Assembly: GCF_001590925.1 (NCBI RefSeq)
Contig: NZ_BCTU01000027.1
Span: forward strand, 1 to 64,000
From: Serratia plymuthica NBRC 102599
Lineage (GTDB): Bacteria; Pseudomonadota; Gammaproteobacteria; Enterobacterales; Enterobacteriaceae
Direction: 5' to 3'
DNA length: 64,000 bases
Shown: positions 53,597 to 62,202 of the stretch, piece by piece
Layout: each line of letters starts with the position of its first letter
Position numbering within the stretch: position 1 is the stretch's first letter
Notes under the pieces: model-generated
Databases searched by the model: none
Seen by the model: only the letters and a program-made list of their open reading frames with translations
What the model was told of the DNA's origin: nothing
Made by a program: the position numbers and the translations under genes

Positions 53597-54526
53597 ATGC
53601 AAGTAAAAAAACGCGCGCTTTTAGGGCAGTTGTCGGATATGGATCTGCGGTTGCTGCGGGTGTTTAAAGCGGTGGTCGATTGCGGAGGAATGAGCGCCGC
53701 CGAGCTGGAGCTGAATATCAGCCTGTCGACCATCAGCAAACATATCAAGGATCTGGAGCAAAGGCTGGGGCTGACGCTGTGCCAGCGCGGGCGGGAAGGC
53801 TTCGCCGTCACCGACGAAGGGCTGTTGATTTACCAGGAAACCATCAACCTGCTGGCGGCCACCGAGGCTTTTCGCCGTGGGGTGGATGACGTGCATCGAC
53901 GCATGGGCGGCCAGCTGCACGTGGCAATATTTGATCATACGGTCAGTAATCCGCAGGCGCACATCGGCCGGGCAATTGCGTTATTCAGCGAGCGTGCGCC
54001 GGACGTGTCTTTGCAAATGTACGTGGAGCCGATAAATACCATTGAGCGCGGCGTTATTGACGGACAGTTTCAGATTGGCGTTATTCCCATGCACCGCAAT
54101 GCGGAAAGTTTATCTTATAGTTCTTTATTCAATGAGAGGATGTTCTTATATTGCGGTGCGCAGCATGAGTTATTTTCCGCTCATCACGACATGCTGAATT
54201 GGGATCTGTTGCACAATTATGCCTTTGCAGGATTGGGCTACCATTCGCCGAATATGGCGTTAAGTTTGCAGCAGCATTTGCAGCGCAAGGCGACGGGTTT
54301 TGCTCAGGAGTCGATAGCGACCTTAATCCTCTCCGGCAAGTATGTCGGCTTTCTTCCCGACCACTATGCGGCGTTTTTCGTCGCGCAGAATATGATGCGG
54401 GCGATAAAACCGGCGCTGTTCCGCTACCACTGTGAATATTCCTGCGTGGTACGGCGTTCACCCAGCCCGCAACGGGTGGTGAAGGTATTCCACGACTGCC
54501 TGCTGGCGGCGCATGAGGGGGAATAA
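53597..54526 (+). CDS. LysR-family transcriptional regulator
   Basis: This is a 309-residue regulator. The N-terminal winged HTH (LRVFKAVVDCGGMSAAELEL; LSTISKHIKDLEQRLG) is followed by a substrate-binding domain. It is divergent from the aminotransferase and most likely regulates it. AAGG lies just upstream of the ATG. Confidence 0.9.
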   Translation: MQVKKRALLGQLSDMDLRLLRVFKAVVDCGGMSAAELELNISLSTISKHIKDLEQRLGLTLCQRGREGFAVTDEGLLIYQETINLLAATEAFRRGVDDVHRRMGGQLHVAIFDHTVSNPQAHIGRAIALFSERAPDVSLQMYVEPINTIERGVIDGQFQIGVIPMHRNAESLSYSSLFNERMFLYCGAQHELFSAHHDMLNWDLLHNYAFAGLGYHSPNMALSLQQHLQRKATGFAQESIATLILSGKYVGFLPDHYAAFFVAQNMMRAIKPALFRYHCEYSCVVRRSPSPQRVVKVFHDCLLAAHEGE

Positions 54527-54530
54527 ACGC

Positions 54531-55355
54531 TTATTCCTGGCTTTCGGCGCCTTGCCAAAAATCGCCTATCAGTTGCTCAATTCGCTCTGCATCATCTCGG
54601 GTAGTCTGTCGAACAATGGCATCAATGAGTTTTTGGTTATCGAGTTGCGGCAATGGTGATGCGGTCCCTCTTGTCGTACTGTGCTGCAAAAGAGAGATAA
54701 CATCGGTACCCAACAGGAAAGCGCCCAATCTGTCGGGATCTGAATCGAAATTTTCTATGTCGACGGGAATCTCGTAAATTCGCTCGTCTTCGATATGACC
54801 GTATTCACTGATTAGGGTGAAAAGATCGACGGCATCTTTCCCATTTTGATTACCCCGATCGCGCCAGGCAAACAGCTTAAGTAGCGCCAGGCCCGGTAAA
54901 GAACAGAAAAGCAATTCGCAGCTATTACTCAAACGCACCGCTACCGCCTGTTGGAAAGCTTCCTGGAACCCGTCAACCGCCATGACAATGGCACGATCGG
55001 GTGGCCAGGCGATGGTATTTTCTACCGCAATATTTCCGAAAGGAATGATATCGAGTTCGTTGTCTTGCCACAGTAGGCGGTGAGCATTACCGGTGATTGC
55101 TTTCGCGCCTTGTGCTATCAATTCCTTTTTCAGCGCATCGAATTGCTGCCAGTCATCGACAAAAATGGCGATATCGATATCACGCGTTTTTCGCCCTATT
55201 CGGCGGCCGTGGACATGATGCAGCAGCACTTCTCTTGCCGTCGCGCCGGCAACAAAGAATTCGATGGATTGCCCTGTGCAGATGTCAGTGATTTGTGCGA
55301 GTAGCCTTTCAGTTTCTGAAGAGAGCGCTGTCTTTAAGTCCAAGATATTTGTCAT
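54531..55355 (-). CDS. AbiEii-like nucleotidyltransferase toxin candidate
   Basis: This is a 274-residue protein. The nucleotidyltransferase core is visible (FFVAGATAREVLL, then RKTRDIDIAIFV with the DxD metal ligands). Together with the preceding gene it resembles type IV toxin-antitoxin systems of the AbiE type, in which the transferase inactivates tRNA or blocks growth. MTNILDL at 55355 has GAGG upstream. The gene overlaps its partner by 47 bp, an unusually long overlap. GC is below the neighbouring core genes, suggesting an acquired islet. Confidence 0.75.
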   Translation of the reverse strand: MTNILDLKTALSSETERLLAQITDICTGQSIEFFVAGATAREVLLHHVHGRRIGRKTRDIDIAIFVDDWQQFDALKKELIAQGAKAITGNAHRLLWQDNELDIIPFGNIAVENTIAWPPDRAIVMAVDGFQEAFQQAVAVRLSNSCELLFCSLPGLALLKLFAWRDRGNQNGKDAVDLFTLISEYGHIEDERIYEIPVDIENFDSDPDRLGAFLLGTDVISLLQHSTTRGTASPLPQLDNQKLIDAIVRQTTRDDAERIEQLIGDFWQGAESQE

Positions 55356-56328
55356 TAACGAGCCTCGCGACTTCAAGATTACGATCATCTCGGCCGGCAA
55401 GTAATTCACCGATGCTGAGCATTGCTTTAGCCAAGGCCGTCAATCGCCACTCATTGCCCCAGAAGGCGGTGACCAGTTGCATTTGCCCCTCCCGTTCTGG
55501 CCGCAGGCCGAGATCTTTTCTGCGTTGTTGCAGCGGTTCATGAGTAAACAATATTAGTTTTTCAGGAGAAAGATACCCATCCGTCAACAGTGAGGCTGCG
55601 GCTTCCCCTCCCCAAGTTTCATTGGATTGCAGAGGAATGCGTTGCCAGTCCGCCGGCGCCTCCAGATGGATGCTTTTTTGTTTTGGGCGCAGCATAACCG
55701 CATACTCACGTAACCATAATGCCGTTAGTGCCCCTGGCTCCAGCAACCTGCGCCCGTCTTGCGACTTGCGGTAATAGCGTTGTGCTTCAAGGTAATCGAA
55801 GGCTTTGCTGACCATACCTAAAGAGATCCCTGCCGCGTTGGCTAATTCGCGGTAGGTTGAATCAATGGCATTTGTGTCAGAAAGTAACACAAACAACAGC
55901 TTGAGCGTGCCTTCGCTGATTCTTGCAGTACTATCCTCAAAATGCTTGGCGGTTTTTGGCGCTTTTTTGCCGGATATCTGTAAAAAAAGGCCCTCGGTAT
56001 TGATACTGGCGTTACCCGCCGCATCAATAAAGTTCAGTTTCAGCTCTTCGCAAATTTTGGTTTGCGCGGGGGTTAATGGGGAACAGAGTAAGAGGCGCTC
56101 ATCTGCCGTTCTGTTCTGCCATGATTTTCGCAGCAAAAAGAGATTTTCTTTTCGACGGATAATCTTTATATCCATCTTAAAGGTAAATGTTTTATTGTTG
56201 CTGACAGATAAGCAGGCATAACCATCAGCGTCGCCGTTCGGTTGCAACTTTGTCGTCAGGTTCATGCCAACGGGTAAGTTTGCTCTTACCGACGCTAACA
56301 GTTCTTCTTCTGTATCAAGCATAGGCAT
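55309..56328 (-). CDS. AbiEi-like antitoxin/regulator
   Basis: This is a 339-residue protein with a winged-HTH segment (YRELANAAGISLGMVSKAFDYLE, about residues 160-185), fitting the AbiEi type antitoxin role of repressing the operon. A C-terminal region (TAFWGNEWRLTALAKAMLSIGELLAGRDDRN) is shared by related antitoxins. It precedes and overlaps the nucleotidyltransferase gene. Antitoxin-first order with shared bases suggests tight co-translation. Confidence 0.75.
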   Translation of the reverse strand: MPMLDTEEELLASVRANLPVGMNLTTKLQPNGDADGYACLSVSNNKTFTFKMDIKIIRRKENLFLLRKSWQNRTADERLLLCSPLTPAQTKICEELKLNFIDAAGNASINTEGLFLQISGKKAPKTAKHFEDSTARISEGTLKLLFVLLSDTNAIDSTYRELANAAGISLGMVSKAFDYLEAQRYYRKSQDGRRLLEPGALTALWLREYAVMLRPKQKSIHLEAPADWQRIPLQSNETWGGEAAASLLTDGYLSPEKLILFTHEPLQQRRKDLGLRPEREGQMQLVTAFWGNEWRLTALAKAMLSIGELLAGRDDRNLEVARLVNDKYLGLKDSALFRN

Positions 56329-56428
56329 TTGTTCACACTCTTTGTTTGTTCATGCATCATGAACGAAATCAGTTTATGAACAAACCACAAGTAATGCAAC
56401 GTCGAGTGTATGACTATCCAGAGGCGCA

Positions 56429-57178
56429 ATGATTATCGAGTTAGCCGCCAATACTTTGGGCCGGGATTTTGTCGTAGGGGATCTTCATGGCTGCCTGAAT
56501 GAACTCCATGAGTTACTTGAACATGTTAGTTTTGATAGCCAAAAAGATCGCCTGATCGCTGTCGGCGATTTAATTGATCGCGGAACTCACAGTTTGGGAT
56601 GCCTGAAGTTACTTGATAAACCGTGGTTTTTTTCGGTGTTGGGGAATCACGAAAAGCTTTTGATTGACTATATGTGTGCACACAAAGGTGAACAACAAGA
56701 TGCTATAGCCCGGAAATGGTGTTCGGCAGGGGGAGAGTGGTTTTTCGAGTTGGATAGTTCGCTACAACATCAATGTTATCGCAATGCAGTAGTGCTTCCG
56801 TGGGCGATCCTGATCGGTGCAGGACAATATCACTATTGTGTAATCCATGCAGAATTACCGCCTGAAATGAACCATCTCGGGGATTTTCTGGCTGGTTTAC
56901 AGGCTGCAGACCCGTTGATGCGGCTGAGCTGTCTTTCCGGGCGTAGACGGCATCGGGCAAAATACTGCATACCGATAGAAGGGATAAGTTATGTGCTGTG
57001 TGGCCATACGCCTGGGGAACGTAATCGCGAACTGGGTAATATGCTCAATCTTGATTACGGGGCTTTTACTATCGCTGAACGCGGGGCGTTATGCCTGTTC
57101 GAACTGGGAATAAACCGCCGTTACCTGCTGCGTAAAGACGGTTTATTCGAACAGGCTTTCGGCGCTGCCGGCCTTTAA
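56429..57178 (+). CDS. Serine/threonine protein phosphatase-like metallophosphoesterase
   Basis: This is a 249-residue enzyme with the PPP-family metal and catalytic motifs GDLHGC (17-22), GDLIDRG and GNHE, plus later metal-ligand candidates VIHAELP and CGHTP. It resembles PrpA/PrpB and lambda phosphatase, which dephosphorylate proteins. AGAGG precedes the ATG. It is divergent from the AbiE-like pair with about 100 bp between them; shared lower GC suggests a common origin. Confidence 0.88.
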   Translation: MIIELAANTLGRDFVVGDLHGCLNELHELLEHVSFDSQKDRLIAVGDLIDRGTHSLGCLKLLDKPWFFSVLGNHEKLLIDYMCAHKGEQQDAIARKWCSAGGEWFFELDSSLQHQCYRNAVVLPWAILIGAGQYHYCVIHAELPPEMNHLGDFLAGLQAADPLMRLSCLSGRRRHRAKYCIPIEGISYVLCGHTPGERNRELGNMLNLDYGAFTIAERGALCLFELGINRRYLLRKDGLFEQAFGAAGL

Positions 57179-57185
57179 AATCCGT

Positions 57186-57278
57186 TTACTGCTTTTTCTT
57201 CTTACCGAAGATCTTTAGCAGCACGCCAACCAGAATGCCAATGGCGATGCCGGTGAAAATCCAGCTGATGATACCCAT
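57186..57278 (-). CDS. 30-residue membrane protein
   Basis: A short frame encodes a protein starting MGIISWIFTGIAIGILVGVL and ending in a basic tail (KIFGKKKKQ): one membrane helix with positive charges kept in the cytosol. GGGAG lies seven bases upstream of the ATG. It is similar in style to known enterobacterial small membrane proteins. It ends just after the convergent phosphatase gene and starts about 40 bp downstream of the alcohol dehydrogenase stop. Confidence 0.72.
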   Translation of the reverse strand: MGIISWIFTGIAIGILVGVLLKIFGKKKKQ

Positions 57279-57316
57279 TTCCGATCTCCCGCTATTGCTT
57301 TGATCTCATTATATTA

Positions 57317-58444
57317 TCATTCGACGCGGAATGCGCCTTCGATCATCAGTTGCCGTTGCGCGGCGGTATAGTCGATCAATGAGTTCTTGCTGTTGGATTT
57401 TTCCAGCGTCACCGCCAGTTCGTCGCCGGAAATCGGCAGGTCATCCTGCCAGAACGGCGCGATGGCGTTGCGGGTAATAAACTCGATCAGATAGCGTTCC
57501 GGGCTGTCTTGCTGTTCGGGGAACAGGCGTGCGGCCAGATCGCTCATCAGCGTGCGCTGTTGCGGCTGCTCGCTTTGCGCCAGCAGTTCGAGGAACGGCA
57601 ACAGCAGGCGGCCGCAGACCTGGCCGTGGTGGTAATCGTGCAGCGCGCCAATCTCGCCGGCAATGCCGTGGATCACCCCCAGCCCGGCGGCGCTCAGCGT
57701 CAGCCCCCCCAGGTACGAGGCCTGCATGATGGCTTCACGGGCGCGATCGCTGCGGTTGAGCGCCGGCCAGGCATCCAGAAAATGGCGGATGCCGGTCAGT
57801 GACATCTCGCGCGTCATGGCGCTGGCGGTTTTGGACAGATAGGCTTCGAACAGGTGGGTAAACGCGTCGATGGCGCAGTAAGCCAGCACCTTGTCCGGTG
57901 CGCCCTCTAGCAACTGCGGATCCAGGATGGCGGTATGCGGCACGAAGTTGTTATGGCGCAGCGAGGCTTTCACCTTGCTGATCCGGGTATCGGTGATCAC
58001 CGCGTTTTGGGTCACTTCACTGCCGGTGCCGGCAGTGGTCGGGATGGCGATCAGCGGCAGGGTGGCGCCGCTGATTTTTGTATCACCGATCTTTTCCATA
58101 TAGCGCAGCGTCGGCAGCGGATGTTCCACTAAAGCGGCAAACGCCTTGGCGGCATCCAGCACGCTGCCGCCGCCAATGGCCACCACGCGCAATGCCTTGC
58201 CGCGCCAGCGTGCGACCCAGGCGTCGATCTCCTGCGGCGAGGCTTCGTGGCTGACGATCTCGGTGCCGATCAGCAGCGGCGTCAGGGCCTCTGCCAACGA
58301 GGAATATACCGCGCCATTGAGGAATGAACGGCAGCTGAACAGCAATGTCGGCTGGGGATCGGCGGCCAGTAATGGGATCAGTTGGCTAATACTGCCGTGG
58401 CCGAACCAGGTATGCCGGTTGGCGATCGTCAGGCTGGTAGTCAT
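57317..58444 (-). CDS. Iron-containing alcohol dehydrogenase family protein
   Basis: This is a 375-residue oxidoreductase of the Fe-ADH family. The NAD(P)-binding GGGSVLDAAKAFA and IPTTAGTGSEVT motifs are present. Metal-ligand positions are suggested by CAIDAFTHLFEAYLS and GVIHGIAGEIGALHDYHHG (His residues). The likely substrate is a short alcohol or phosphonoacetaldehyde-like aldehyde; not decidable. AAGGAGAG precedes the ATG at 58444. The 258-bp spacer upstream is non-coding and shared with the divergent LuxR gene. Confidence 0.88.
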   Translation of the reverse strand: MTTSLTIANRHTWFGHGSISQLIPLLAADPQPTLLFSCRSFLNGAVYSSLAEALTPLLIGTEIVSHEASPQEIDAWVARWRGKALRVVAIGGGSVLDAAKAFAALVEHPLPTLRYMEKIGDTKISGATLPLIAIPTTAGTGSEVTQNAVITDTRISKVKASLRHNNFVPHTAILDPQLLEGAPDKVLAYCAIDAFTHLFEAYLSKTASAMTREMSLTGIRHFLDAWPALNRSDRAREAIMQASYLGGLTLSAAGLGVIHGIAGEIGALHDYHHGQVCGRLLLPFLELLAQSEQPQQRTLMSDLAARLFPEQQDSPERYLIEFITRNAIAPFWQDDLPISGDELAVTLEKSNSKNSLIDYTAAQRQLMIEGAFRVE

Positions 58445-58720
58445 GTTCTCTCCTTGGCGCGGTAAAACCACAGCATAAGCCAGCCTCGTCGGAGGAACCA
58501 CTGCTTTTCACTGCCGGAAAGCCATTCATTAACATATTAACCAGACCCGTGGGTGACGGGGTGCCATAATCTGGCGAAGCTGTGATTTGTTTAACATGCA
58601 AGCAAGCGAAACCTTGCATTTGGCGCTGTTGAATGCTTTTTATAACAAGCGGGCCATGGCGCTGCCGGTTTTATCCGAAACAAGGTAATTGTTAATTTAT
58701 TAATGATGGCGAGGGCGGAT

Positions 58721-59479
58721 ATGAGTATTCAGGTCGAACGGTTATCGGCGGTGATTGACGCGGTTGCGACACCCAGGTTTTATCCCAGCCTGCTGGCCTG
58801 GATGGAAGCTTTCTTCGCCTTCGACAACGCCATTGTTTATGCCTTTGAACGAGGCCGTGCGCCGCGTTGCCTGCTCAAAACCGAGCAAGAAAACAGCGAT
58901 GCGGTCAACCAAATCTACCAGCGGGGCGCTTACCTGCAGGATCCCTTTTACCAGGTGCTGAACGGCGGCGGCAGCGGCGAGGTGTTTTCGCTGCGTCAGT
59001 TGGCGCCATGCGGTTTCTATCACACTGACTATTACCGTAATTTTTACCGTAAAACCGGCTGGCACGACGAGGCCGGCGTGCTGCTGCCACTGACGCCGGA
59101 ACGCGGATTGGGGGTGTTTTTCGGTTCGGCGCGCCAGACGGTGGGGGTGCGCTATCCGCAACTGGCAGAGTTGAGGGGCGCGTTGACGCTGCTCAAAAGC
59201 ATCGCGCGCCTGCATGGCGAAGTGGTCGCCGCGCCGGTATCGCCGGATACGGCGGAGGACAAAACCCGACAGGTGCGCTATCTGTTGACCCCGCGCGAAC
59301 GCGAAATTGTCGATCTGATCCTGAGCGGCTGCGGCTCGCAACAGATTGCCGACCGGCTGTTCATCAGCCTGGGGACGGTGAAAAACCACCGCAAGAACAT
59401 CTACGGCAAGCTGGATATCGGTTCGCAGGCCGAACTGTTCAACCTGCTGTTGGCCGGGCCGAACCGCCGCAGCGCATAA
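58721..59479 (+). CDS. LuxR-family transcriptional regulator
   Basis: This is a 252-residue protein. The C-terminal HTH (LTPREREIVDLILSGCGSQQ, IADRLFISLGTVKNHRKNIY) is typical. The N-terminal domain (about 1-170) is not a clear autoinducer-binding domain. The ATG at 58721 has GAGGG five bases upstream; ATGs at 58703 and 58706 lack one. The following FAD oxidase and cupin genes, 100 bp downstream, are probable targets. Confidence 0.85.
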   Translation: MSIQVERLSAVIDAVATPRFYPSLLAWMEAFFAFDNAIVYAFERGRAPRCLLKTEQENSDAVNQIYQRGAYLQDPFYQVLNGGGSGEVFSLRQLAPCGFYHTDYYRNFYRKTGWHDEAGVLLPLTPERGLGVFFGSARQTVGVRYPQLAELRGALTLLKSIARLHGEVVAAPVSPDTAEDKTRQVRYLLTPREREIVDLILSGCGSQQIADRLFISLGTVKNHRKNIYGKLDIGSQAELFNLLLAGPNRRSA

Positions 59480-59579
59480 TGTTAATTTTTTGTAGCAAAT
59501 GTCCCTAAGGGGACATGGCGGCTTGGCCGGCCGCTCCCGATAATCCGCTGTAGGGCATAGGATCTTCGGGAGTGCGGCA

Positions 59580-60881
59580 GTGAACAATAATATCGAATCG
59601 TTAACTTACTACGCGGCAACTAAAAAGTACGATCTGCGCTTCCCGACGCTGGAAGAAGATCTGGACGTTGACGTGGTGATCATCGGCGGTGGCTTCTCCG
59701 GTATCAATACCGCGCTGGAGCTGGCGGAGCGGGGCATCACCAACATCGCCATTCTGGAGGGGCGCCATTTGGGCTACGGCGGCACCGGGCGCAACGGCGG
59801 GCAGGTGATGGCCGGCATCGGTCACGATCTGGAAAAAATCAAACGTCACGTCGGCCCATCCGGGCTGGAAACCCTCTTCAAAATCAGCAACCTCGGCGCC
59901 GGCATTATCCGTGAACGCATCAAGAAATACGCTATCGACGCCGATTTCTGCTTTGGTTACGGCTACCTTGGCAGCAATGCGCGCCAGGAGAAAACCCTGC
60001 GCAGCTGGCTGAAAGAGTTCAAGGCGGTATCGCCAAATGAAGAGATCGAACTTTATACCGGCGCGGAAGTGAAGCAGGTGGTGGGATCCGACGCCTACAC
60101 CTGCGCATTGAAGCACATGGGCGGCGGGCACGTGCATTCGCTCAACCTGCTGTTGGGCGAGGCCAAGGCATTGAGCGGCTACGGCGTGAAAATCTTCGAA
60201 AACAGCAGCGTGCTTAACGTCGAGTATGGTTCGCGCATTAAGGTCCGCACCGCCATGGGCTCGGTGCGCGCCAACAAGATGCTGTGGGCGTGCAACGGCT
60301 TTCTCAACGGCATGGAGCCGTTTATCCATAGTAAAACCATCAATACCTACGCTTTCCAGTTGGCGACAGAACCGTTGCCCGAGGCGCTGATCCGGCGCAT
60401 CAGCCCGATCCGCGGCGCTTACAGCGATATTCGCCCGGTGATCGATTACTACCGTGTCACCAATGAAAACCGCCTGCTGTTCGGCAGCGCCACCCGCTTG
60501 ATCGAATACATCCCGGCGGATCTCAAAGCCTGGAACCGCAACCTGATGCTGAAAGTGTTCCCGTACCTGCATGACGTGAAGATCGATCTGGCCTGGGGCG
60601 GGCCGCTGTGCTGCAGCGCCAACCTGTTCCCGCAGATCGGTACCTTGCCGCAGCACGACAACGTGTTCTACGTACAGGGCTATTCCGGCTTTGGCGTAAC
60701 GCCAAGTCATATCGTCTGCAAGGTGCTGGCGGAGGGCATGAGCGAAGGATCCGATCGTTACGATCTGATGAGTTCGATCCCGCACGTCAACATCTTCGGC
60801 AAAGATCGACTGCGCCGGGTGATGACCACCGCCGGCAAGGCCTGGCACCAGACATCCGGCTACTGGAAAGGCCGCCGTTAA
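59580..60881 (+). CDS. PuuB-like FAD-dependent oxidoreductase
   Basis: This is a 433-residue DAO-family oxidase. The FAD-binding VVIIGGGFSGINTALELAER motif is near residue 32, GYGGTGRNGGQV follows, and GYSGFGVTPSHI is near the C-terminus. It resembles gamma-glutamylputrescine oxidase and related amine oxidases. GGGAG supports the GTG start. It forms an operon with the cupin gene 21 bp downstream. Context suggests breakdown of an amine or gamma-glutamylated amine. Confidence 0.87.
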   Translation: MNNNIESLTYYAATKKYDLRFPTLEEDLDVDVVIIGGGFSGINTALELAERGITNIAILEGRHLGYGGTGRNGGQVMAGIGHDLEKIKRHVGPSGLETLFKISNLGAGIIRERIKKYAIDADFCFGYGYLGSNARQEKTLRSWLKEFKAVSPNEEIELYTGAEVKQVVGSDAYTCALKHMGGGHVHSLNLLLGEAKALSGYGVKIFENSSVLNVEYGSRIKVRTAMGSVRANKMLWACNGFLNGMEPFIHSKTINTYAFQLATEPLPEALIRRISPIRGAYSDIRPVIDYYRVTNENRLLFGSATRLIEYIPADLKAWNRNLMLKVFPYLHDVKIDLAWGGPLCCSANLFPQIGTLPQHDNVFYVQGYSGFGVTPSHIVCKVLAEGMSEGSDRYDLMSSIPHVNIFGKDRLRRVMTTAGKAWHQTSGYWKGRR

Positions 60882-60902
60882 TTCTTATCAGAGGAGAAAG
60901 AC

Positions 60903-61268
60903 ATGAAACCATTACTGCTTAAACAGCCGCTGCCTGAACTGCTGGAGATTGGCAGCGTCAGCAATCTGGGTGCCAGAGTGATCGCAGGTTCACCCAACGT
61001 CGGGGTAGCGACTCTTTTCGGTGAGCCGACCGATAACCTGAACTGCGGCGTTTTCAGCTGTACGCGCGGCACCTTTGTGATGGAGTATCCGTTTGCCGAA
61101 CACGCCACCGTGTGGGAAGGCACCGCGACGCTGACCGATGAGAACACCGGGAAGTCCGTGCAGTATCAGGCCGGGGATTCGTGGTTTGTCGAGAAGGGCA
61201 CGCCGGTGCGCTGGGAAATCACCTCCGATCGTTTTGTAAAACACTATCTCGCCATCGTCGAAGGTTGA
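60903..61268 (+). CDS. Cupin (DUF861-type) protein
   Basis: This 121-residue small beta-barrel protein has a Cupin_3 core (VFSCTRGTFVMEYPFAEHAT, VWEGTATLTDE, AGDSWFVEKGTPVRWEI). Such proteins often accompany amine oxidases, possibly handling an unstable product. GAGGAG precedes the ATG. Confidence 0.88.
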   Translation: MKPLLLKQPLPELLEIGSVSNLGARVIAGSPNVGVATLFGEPTDNLNCGVFSCTRGTFVMEYPFAEHATVWEGTATLTDENTGKSVQYQAGDSWFVEKGTPVRWEITSDRFVKHYLAIVEG

Positions 61269-61309
61269 TCTCACCGTTATCCCCTCTCCGCCGGGAGAGG
61301 GGAAATCCG

Positions 61310-62116
61310 CTATCCCAGCACCCGCTCGATAAAGTCGGTGACCCGCTTCAATATCTGATCTTTGTTGGTTTCGTTAAAACTCTCATGCCGCCCGCCGGGA
61401 TTGATCATGGCGTCGAAATCGCTGCCCTTCAGCCGATCGATAGCGGTCTGCGATTCGGCCATCAGCACCAGCCGATCGTCATCGCCGTGTATCCACAGCG
61501 TAGGCAGCGCGCCGAAACCCGGCCCTGCGTTGATTTTTGCCAGGATCTGCTGCATCGCCCGCAGCGTCGGGCGTTTGAACGGCCCATGCCATACCAGCGG
61601 ATCGGCCTGATAGGCTTCGCCAACGGCCGGATCGCGCGACAAAGTGGCGGTATCCAGCGGTTCGTTCGGGATAGCGGGCAGATCAAGCAAGTCGGAGATC
61701 AGGGTTCTTTCACCGATCAGCGGGCCGGATAGCACCAGTGCGCGGATGCCTTCGCGATAACGCTGGGTATAACGGGTGGCGATCATGCCGCCCATCGAAT
61801 GGCCGATGACCACCAGCGGCACGTCTGGGTGTAGCTGCTGAAAATGCTCTACTACGCGGTGAACGTCGTCGACTACGGCGTCGTAATCCTCAATCAATAC
61901 GCGCTCGCCCTGCGATAACCCATGGCCGAGATGGTCGGGGCCAAACACGCGTGCGCCCTGTGCCGCCAGCGTACGCGCCACGTACTGATAACGGCCGAGA
62001 TGCTCGCCGTAACCGTGTACCAGCAGCGCCAAAAAGCGCGGTCGGTCATGGCCCCAGTCATGCACGGCAATATCGCCATGCCCACCTTTGATAAAGCTGA
62101 TCTTCTGTTCAGACAT
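61310..62116 (-). CDS. Alpha/beta hydrolase (monoacylglycerol lipase-like)
   Basis: This is a 268-residue serine hydrolase. LVHGYGEHLGRYQYVA resembles the oxyanion region of monoacylglycerol lipases, the nucleophile is in VVIGHSMGG, a catalytic Asp candidate in WIHGDDDRLV and the His in GGRHESFNE. Substrate probably an acylglycerol or similar ester. No signal peptide, so cytosolic. The ribosome-binding site is weak. Confidence 0.87.
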   Translation of the reverse strand: MSEQKISFIKGGHGDIAVHDWGHDRPRFLALLVHGYGEHLGRYQYVARTLAAQGARVFGPDHLGHGLSQGERVLIEDYDAVVDDVHRVVEHFQQLHPDVPLVVIGHSMGGMIATRYTQRYREGIRALVLSGPLIGERTLISDLLDLPAIPNEPLDTATLSRDPAVGEAYQADPLVWHGPFKRPTLRAMQQILAKINAGPGFGALPTLWIHGDDDRLVLMAESQTAIDRLKGSDFDAMINPGGRHESFNETNKDQILKRVTDFIERVLG

Positions 62117-62202
62117 CGTATTTTCTCATCGGAAGGGTCATATTCAGCGTAGCGGCAAAGCGGAGAATGGGTAGGGGCACTGCGTGCGGTGCCCCAGGAT
62201 AT

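Noticed and set aside
59601-60848. Open frame of 415 codons opposite the PuuB-like oxidase
   Set aside because: Shadow frame with His/Ala/Arg-rich composition; the plus-strand gene has clear FAD motifs.
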